Shown here piece by piece: positions 6,186-9,993 of a DNA stretch of 9,993 nt. The DNA lies in NCBI GenBank assembly GCA_021841725.1, contig JAKCEC010000035.1, forward strand, positions 1 through 9,993, in the 5' to 3' direction. The DNA is from Actinomycetes bacterium (GTDB taxonomy: Bacteria; Actinomycetota; Acidimicrobiia; Acidimicrobiales; RAAP-2). Numbering within the stretch: the stretch's first letter is position 1; every line of letters starts with the position of its first letter. The translations under genes were made by a program, and so were the position numbers. The notes below the pieces were generated by a model. That model was not told the DNA's origin, did no database searches, and saw nothing but the letters and a program-made list of their open reading frames with translations.

Positions 6186-6191
6186 TAAGGT
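6186..6191 (+). promoter_or_regulatory. Candidate -10 box for menC in the divergent spacer
   Basis: TAAGGT ends 6 nt before the menC ATG in the 38-bp spacer shared with tRNA-Leu. The same bases contain AAGG, which could instead serve as a Shine-Dalgarno at 7-nt spacing, so the sequence alone does not separate a leaderless start from ordinary ribosome binding. Confidence 0.28.
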
Positions 6192-6197
6192 TGAGGG

Positions 6198-7244
6198 ATG
6201 AGGGCTCGACTCTGGCGACACGACATCGCGTTGCGCACCCCGGTGAGCGCCGCCGACCAGGTGCACTCGACGCGGACCCACCTCTTCGTGGAACTCGAGA
6301 TCGACGGGGTCTACGGCTACGGCGAAGTCTCGCCCCAGCCCCAGGGGCTAAACGGTGATCCGGGGCTTCGCGACGTCGTGGACGAATTCGAGGTGTTCAC
6401 CCTTCGTCAGTTCATCGAGGCTGCGCAACGCGAGGGGGAGTCGCCGCACTGGGCGCGGGTCACACATTTCGCGGGCTCTCGGCCCGCGAGTCGACCGGCG
6501 AGCGCCCTGCTCGAGATGGCGCTGCTGGACCGCGATCTCCGGGCGCGTCACGCCACCATCGAACACCAGTGGCCCGAGCGTTTCCTCACACCGACCCAGG
6601 CCACGGTGTCGCTGCTCGACGAGGGTCCGTGGGTCGACGTCGGCGACGCCGCCCAGGTACGCGCCAAGATCTCCGCGCACCCGGTCGGCGTCGAGCGGTG
6701 GGAGCGCCTGGCGTCCCTGGGGCGCCCCGTCCTCCTCGACTTCAATTGTTCGGGTGGCTCGATCGACGCGGTCCTCGCCACGGTCGAGCGGGCGCAGGAC
6801 TTCGTCGACGTGGTGGCCGTCGAACAGCCGTTCGCCGTCGGGAACGTCGTGGAGCACGCGCGTCTGGCCGCGGTCCTCGAGTGCCCGGTCAGTCTCGACG
6901 AGGGCGTGCGCCATCGACGCGACCTCGATCAGATCGTGCGGTATCAGGCCGCGCGGCTCGTGTGCATCAAGCCCGCCCGCGTCGGCGGCTTCGCCCAAGC
7001 GCGCACGATGATCGAACGCGCCCAGCGACTGGGCCTGGAGGTGTACCTCGGCGGCTTTTTCGAGTCACCGCTGGCCCGAGCGGCCAATCGCGCCCTGGCC
7101 CGGCACTACCTCACCCGTCCCAGCGACATCGCGAACGCCGATCTGGCGACGGATCTGCCGTGGCGGAGCGATCCGTGGGGCATCGGATTCGTGGCGACGG
7201 CCGCGCTCACGTGGTGCGAGCCCCTGGTGAGCCGTCAGTGGTGA
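6198..7244 (+). CDS. menC: o-Succinylbenzoate synthase-like enolase-superfamily protein
   Basis: MenC dehydrates SHCHC to o-succinylbenzoate in menaquinone synthesis. The 348-residue product has the enolase-superfamily layout: an N-terminal capping domain with YGYGEVSPQPQG (39-50) and a barrel with all catalytic positions. These are Lys157 (in RAK, where the family has KxK; the first Lys is Arg155), metal ligands Asp181 (DFN), Glu209 (VEQPF) and Asp234 (LDE), and Lys258 (CIKPARVGG). Spacing between these residues is close to E. coli MenC (28/25/24 against 29/23/22). The segment GGFFESPLARAANRALA at 285-301 matches the MenC GG-x-x-ES element. No other men gene lies in the window, and enolase-superfamily specificity is hard to read from motifs; a dipeptide epimerase or N-acylamino acid racemase-like role is the main alternative. 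Actinobacteria commonly use menaquinone. Confidence 0.78.
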   Translation: MRARLWRHDIALRTPVSAADQVHSTRTHLFVELEIDGVYGYGEVSPQPQGLNGDPGLRDVVDEFEVFTLRQFIEAAQREGESPHWARVTHFAGSRPASRPASALLEMALLDRDLRARHATIEHQWPERFLTPTQATVSLLDEGPWVDVGDAAQVRAKISAHPVGVERWERLASLGRPVLLDFNCSGGSIDAVLATVERAQDFVDVVAVEQPFAVGNVVEHARLAAVLECPVSLDEGVRHRRDLDQIVRYQAARLVCIKPARVGGFAQARTMIERAQRLGLEVYLGGFFESPLARAANRALARHYLTRPSDIANADLATDLPWRSDPWGIGFVATAALTWCEPLVSRQW

Positions 7245-7251
7245 GGGGTCT

Positions 7252-7257
7252 TACACT
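7252..7257 (+). promoter_or_regulatory. Candidate -10 box for the coiled-coil gene
   Basis: TACACT starts 8 nt after the menC stop and ends 7 nt before GTG 7265. This spacing is expected if the message begins at that GTG. No -35 hexamer is visible. It would give the coiled-coil/pdtaR/polA chain its own promoter separate from menC. Confidence 0.4.
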
Positions 7258-7264
7258 CGGGTAC

Positions 7265-7561
7265 GTGGTCCCACGTTCGCCCCAGCGGCATCTCGAAGAC
7301 GTGCAACGGCGCCTCATGGGCGCCCGGGAGAGCCTGCGGGTGCTCGAGGAACAGGTCGCCGTGTGGAACGAGGCCCTCGACGATGCGCGCATCCGCTCCC
7401 TGGTCTCCGAGACCCCGCTCGTTACGGCAGAATATAACGAGTTGTCCAAACACGTAGTGGCCGCGAACGCTGAGATGATCCGGCGATCCAACGAAGTGCA
7501 GAGCCTCACGGCCGAGCGTGACAGGCTATTGCGCGAGTTACCGAAGGAAGAGCATGGATAA
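7265..7561 (+). CDS. Small coiled-coil protein upstream of the ANTAR regulator
   Basis: This is a 98-residue protein that I do not recognise by name. It is almost entirely helical and charged, with heptad-like hydrophobic spacing in two stretches: residues ~9-43 (HLEDVQRRLMGARESL, then VLEEQVAVWNEALDDA) and ~53-92 (VTAEYNELSKHVVAANAEM, then RSNEVQSLTAERDRLLRELP). A Ser-Glu-Thr-Pro break near 48-51 separates them, suggesting an antiparallel hairpin or dimer. The start is ambiguous. GTG 7265 is favoured by a TACACT box 7 nt upstream. GTG 7241 would overlap the menC stop as GTGA and add 8 residues, and ATG 7316 would remove the first 17. The TAA overlaps the start of the response regulator by 8 nt, implying coupled translation. 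It may help the regulator or the polymerase, but that is only inferred from position. Confidence 0.72.
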   Translation: MVPRSPQRHLEDVQRRLMGARESLRVLEEQVAVWNEALDDARIRSLVSETPLVTAEYNELSKHVVAANAEMIRRSNEVQSLTAERDRLLRELPKEEHG

Positions 7562-8123
7562 GCGCGTAGTCATTGCCGACGATGAGTCGATTATTCGACT
7601 GGACCTCAAGGAGATCCTGGAGGGCGACGGGTACTTGGTGGTGGGAGAGGCGGCCACGGGCGACGACGCCCTGGAACTGATCCGCACCCTGGAACCCGAC
7701 CTGGCGCTGCTGGACGTCAAGATGCCCGGACTCGACGGAATCGAGGTGGCGCGCGCGCTCAAGGGCGGTCCCACGCAGGTGGTCCTCTTGACGGCGTTCT
7801 CCCAGCGGGCCCTCATCGAGAGCGCTCGTGAGGCGGGCGTCGTGGCGTATTTGGTCAAGCCGTTTCGTTCCAGCGAGATCCTCCCCAAGCTCGCGGCCAT
7901 CGTGAACCCCTCCTCGGTCGCGGCGCACGTCGCCGAGACGCCCAGCGTGGACGACAAGATCGAGACCCGCGAGATCGTTCAACGCGCGAAGGAGGCGCTC
8001 ATGCGTGAGCGCGGTCTCGACGAGCCCGCGGCCTTCGAAGTGATCCAGCAGTCGGCCATGCGGGCGCGCACGCGCATGCGCGACATCGCGCAGAAGATTC
8101 TGAAGGGCGAATTCGTTGGTTAG
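7554..8123 (+). CDS. pdtaR: ANTAR-domain response regulator (PdtaR-like transcription antiterminator)
   Basis: The 189-residue protein joins an N-terminal receiver domain (1-~118) to a C-terminal ANTAR RNA-binding domain (~130-186). Receiver residues are intact: acidic pair Asp9/Asp10, phospho-acceptor Asp54 (LLDVKMPG), Thr80 and Lys102 (VKPF). The ANTAR part carries REIVQRAKEALMRERGLDEPAA followed by the basic helix with SAMRARTRMRDIAQKIL. ANTAR proteins bind paired hexaloop RNA hairpins and block termination; mycobacterial PdtaR is activated by the histidine kinase PdtaS. No kinase is in the window. The ATG at 7554 has GAAGGAAG 3 nt upstream; a start at 7518 would add residues unrelated to the receiver fold. 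In mycobacteria pdtaR also lies close to polA. It overlaps both neighbours by 8 nt. Confidence 0.9.
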   Translation: MDKRVVIADDESIIRLDLKEILEGDGYLVVGEAATGDDALELIRTLEPDLALLDVKMPGLDGIEVARALKGGPTQVVLLTAFSQRALIESAREAGVVAYLVKPFRSSEILPKLAAIVNPSSVAAHVAETPSVDDKIETREIVQRAKEALMRERGLDEPAAFEVIQQSAMRARTRMRDIAQKILKGEFVG

Positions 8124-9993
8124 TCCGTCGGACCAACGGCCGCTGGTCTTGTTAGACGGGATGTCCCTGGCGTTTCGCGCCTTCTTCGCCCTCTCCACCG
8201 ACATCGCCACCTCGGGTGGACTGGTGACCAATGCGCTGCACGGATTCGCCTCGATGTTGCACTCCCTCGTGCGGAGCCAGTCGCCGCGGGCGCTGGCGGT
8301 CGCCTTCGACCTCCCCGGGGGGACCTTCCGTGACGCGATGACGCCCGAGTACAAGGGGGGCCGGGCGCAGACGCCACTCGAGATCGAGCACCAATTCGAC
8401 CTCATTCGCCACCTCTGCGAGGTCCTGCACATCCCCGTGCTGGGTGTACCCCAGTTCGAGGCCGACGACGTGCTGGCGACTCTGGCCACGTGGGGACGCG
8501 ACGCCCACCTCCCGGTCGTGGTGGTGACGGGCGACCGCGACTGCTTTCAGCTCGTCGAGGACCCCTACGTGCGGGTCCTCTACAACCGTCGCGGCGTGTC
8601 GGACTACTCGCTCTACGACGAGGCCGGCATCTTCGAACGCTGCGGCATCGAGCCGGCCCGCTACCCCCTCCTGGCGGCGATGCGGGGCGACACGTCGGAC
8701 AACCTTCCCGGGGTGCCCGGCGTGGGGGAGAAGACCGCCGCGAAGCTCCTCACCACCTACCGCGACTTCGACGACCTGTACTCCCACCTGGCTGACCTCA
8801 CCCCCAAGTTGCGCGAAAATCTCATCACCTTCGAGGACCGCGCCCGTCAGAACGAGCGCGTCATGCAACTCGTGCGCGACGTGCCCCTCGATTTCACCCT
8901 CGAGAGCCTGACCCTCGGTGGATGGGACCGCGGTGCCGTGAATGACTTCTTCGACCGCTACGAGATGTCCTCGATGCGCACTCGATTCGAGAAATTGATG
9001 GGCGAGGGCCTCCTGGGCGAGCCCGGGGGGGTGACGAGCGCCCCCGCGAGTGATCCGGCCCCCGCCCCCGTCGCGCGCCGCCACCGCCGCAGCCCCCTGA
9101 GCGAGGTGCTCGCGGAGGCGCGCGAACTCGTCGTCCTGCGTCGTGGCGCCCTCATCGCGGTTCTCGACGAGGAGCGCGGTCGCGTCGCGGTCGACGAGGT
9201 CAACGTCTTCCTCGACCTGGTCGGCGAGCGGCGACTGGTCGGTCACGACGTCAAGGAGATCTACCGCAGCGCCTTCGAGCGCGACATCACGCTCACCGAG
9301 CCCGTCGACGATACCGCCATCATGGCGTTCTTGGTGGACGCGATCAGCGGTCGCTACGATCTCGTCGACGTCGCCCGACGATTCTTGGGTGAGGAGATCA
9401 CGACCGCCACGCCGTCGCTGTTCGACGAGGGCGCCGACCGTGACGCCCTGATCCGCGAGGTCGACGTGGTGGCCCGCGCGCGAGGCGTGCTGCGCGACGA
9501 GATCGATCGCTGGGAGCTCAACCGGGTCTATCGCACCATCGAACTCCCGCTGGTCGCGGTGCTGGGTCGCATGGAGGCGAGGGGCGTGCGCGTGGACGTC
9601 GGCATGCTGCGCACCATCGCCGCGGAGTTCACCCGCGAGGCCGAGCGCCTCGACGCCGAAATTCAGCAGGTGGCGGGCCACCCCTTCAAGGTCAACTCAC
9701 CCCAACAACTCCAGGGCGTCTTATTCACGGAGCTCGGCCTCACCCCCGGTAAGAAGATCAAGACGGGCTTCTCCACCGACGCCACCACGTTGGAGGCGAT
9801 CGCCGACCAACACGCGATCGTCCCGCTCGTGTTGCGGTACCGAGAGGTCGAAAAGTTGCGCAGCACCTACGGCGCGCCCCTGATCGACGCGGTGGGCGCC
9901 GACGGGAGGATCCACGCCCTCTTTCACCAGACGGTGGCCCGTACCGGCCGGTTGAGTTCGGAGAATCCGAATCTCCACAACATCCCCGTGCGC
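8116..9993 (+). CDS. polA: DNA polymerase I, N-terminal two-thirds (3' end outside window)
   Basis: PolA fills gaps and removes RNA primers in replication and repair. The frame runs to the window edge, giving 626 residues. The start is inferred as TTG 8116: AGGG lies 8 nt upstream, the frame closes at a TGA (8101-8103) just before it, and no ATG or GTG precedes the first strand PLVLLDG; ATG 8161 would cut into the nuclease core. The 5'-3' exonuclease domain (to ~300) has Asp14, GDRDCFQL with Asp140/Asp142, and GDTSDNLPG with Asp192/Asp195 plus a helix-hairpin-helix. An Ala/Pro/Arg-rich linker (~302-328) leads to a degenerate 3'-5' exonuclease-like domain (~328-460), with no D-x-E and GHDVKEIYR at the second site. 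The polymerase domain starts near 469 and ends at TGRLSSENPNLHNIPVR, a hallmark motif. It overlaps pdtaR by 8 nt. Confidence 0.95.
   Translation, partial: MVSPSDQRPLVLLDGMSLAFRAFFALSTDIATSGGLVTNALHGFASMLHSLVRSQSPRALAVAFDLPGGTFRDAMTPEYKGGRAQTPLEIEHQFDLIRHLCEVLHIPVLGVPQFEADDVLATLATWGRDAHLPVVVVTGDRDCFQLVEDPYVRVLYNRRGVSDYSLYDEAGIFERCGIEPARYPLLAAMRGDTSDNLPGVPGVGEKTAAKLLTTYRDFDDLYSHLADLTPKLRENLITFEDRARQNERVMQLVRDVPLDFTLESLTLGGWDRGAVNDFFDRYEMSSMRTRFEKLMGEGLLGEPGGVTSAPASDPAPAPVARRHRRSPLSEVLAEARELVVLRRGALIAVLDEERGRVAVDEVNVFLDLVGERRLVGHDVKEIYRSAFERDITLTEPVDDTAIMAFLVDAISGRYDLVDVARRFLGEEITTATPSLFDEGADRDALIREVDVVARARGVLRDEIDRWELNRVYRTIELPLVAVLGRMEARGVRVDVGMLRTIAAEFTREAERLDAEIQQVAGHPFKVNSPQQLQGVLFTELGLTPGKKIKTGFSTDATTLEAIADQHAIVPLVLRYREVEKLRSTYGAPLIDAVGADGRIHALFHQTVARTGRLSSENPNLHNIPVR

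Noticed and set aside
7245..7264. Start of the coiled-coil gene at GTG 7238 or 7241
   Set aside because: Possible because 7241 gives a GTGA overlap with the menC stop, but the TACACT box 7 nt before GTG 7265 and the better family-like start made 7265 the preferred choice; not excluded.
7506..8489. 327-aa minus-strand frame opposite pdtaR and the start of polA
   Set aside because: It spans two well-identified plus-strand genes and has no recognisable domain; a GC-bias shadow.
8152..9681. 509-aa open frame on the minus strand opposite polA
   Set aside because: It is antisense to a continuous, motif-rich PolA frame; its His/Asp/Glu/Val-rich composition is the mirror of GC-biased codons and shows no family motif.
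1..9993. Mobile elements, CRISPR arrays, toxin-antitoxin or defence islands
   Set aside because: I saw no transposase or integrase motifs, no regularly spaced repeats and no composition break; the genes are core metabolism and replication.

Overview
The window is about 10 kb of GC-rich, tightly packed chromosomal housekeeping DNA from an actinobacterium. The best lineage marker is a mycothiol synthase gene (mshD), because mycothiol is made essentially only by Actinomycetota. An ANTAR-type response regulator next to polA and a proofreading-degenerate PolA fit the same phylum. A class such as Acidimicrobiia is my guess from overall gene style, not something I can prove. I see no phage, insertion sequence, CRISPR array or defence island.

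Layout, left to right. (1) The 3' part of a VIT1/CCC1-type membrane transporter (+) converges on, and overlaps by 7 bp, mshD (-). mshD lies behind a small uncharacterised 66-aa gene (-). (2) A 55-bp divergent spacer with a symmetric -10-like box separates that pair from ygfZ (+). A trpF-family gene (+) follows, which seems to lack the usual catalytic cysteine. (3) A fatty-acid synthesis block on the minus strand reads fabD-fabG-acpP-fabF; it converges with trpF over a short hairpin and is coupled by 1- and 4-nt overlaps. A tRNA-Leu(CAA) gene sits 19 nt upstream of fabD on the same strand. (4) Diverging from the tRNA, menC-like (+) is followed by a small coiled-coil protein, an ANTAR response regulator (pdtaR-like) and polA. 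The last three are chained by 8-nt overlaps. polA runs off the right edge.

How the genes relate: fabD, fabG, acpP and fabF supply malonyl-ACP, beta-ketoacyl reduction, the acyl carrier and chain elongation, but no fabH is present here. MenC points to menaquinone, MshD to thiol redox homeostasis, and YgfZ to Fe-S cluster enzymes. The coiled-coil/pdtaR/polA chain looks translationally coupled.

The most interesting signals are regulatory. Five genes have a TANNNT box ending 6-8 nt before the start codon, the arrangement expected for leaderless transcripts. One lies in the 19-nt gap between tRNA-Leu and fabD. A second point of interest is the TrpF-like protein with a Cys-to-Ser change and no recognisable acid or Gly-rich loop. 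I did not find a convincing undescribed multi-gene system.
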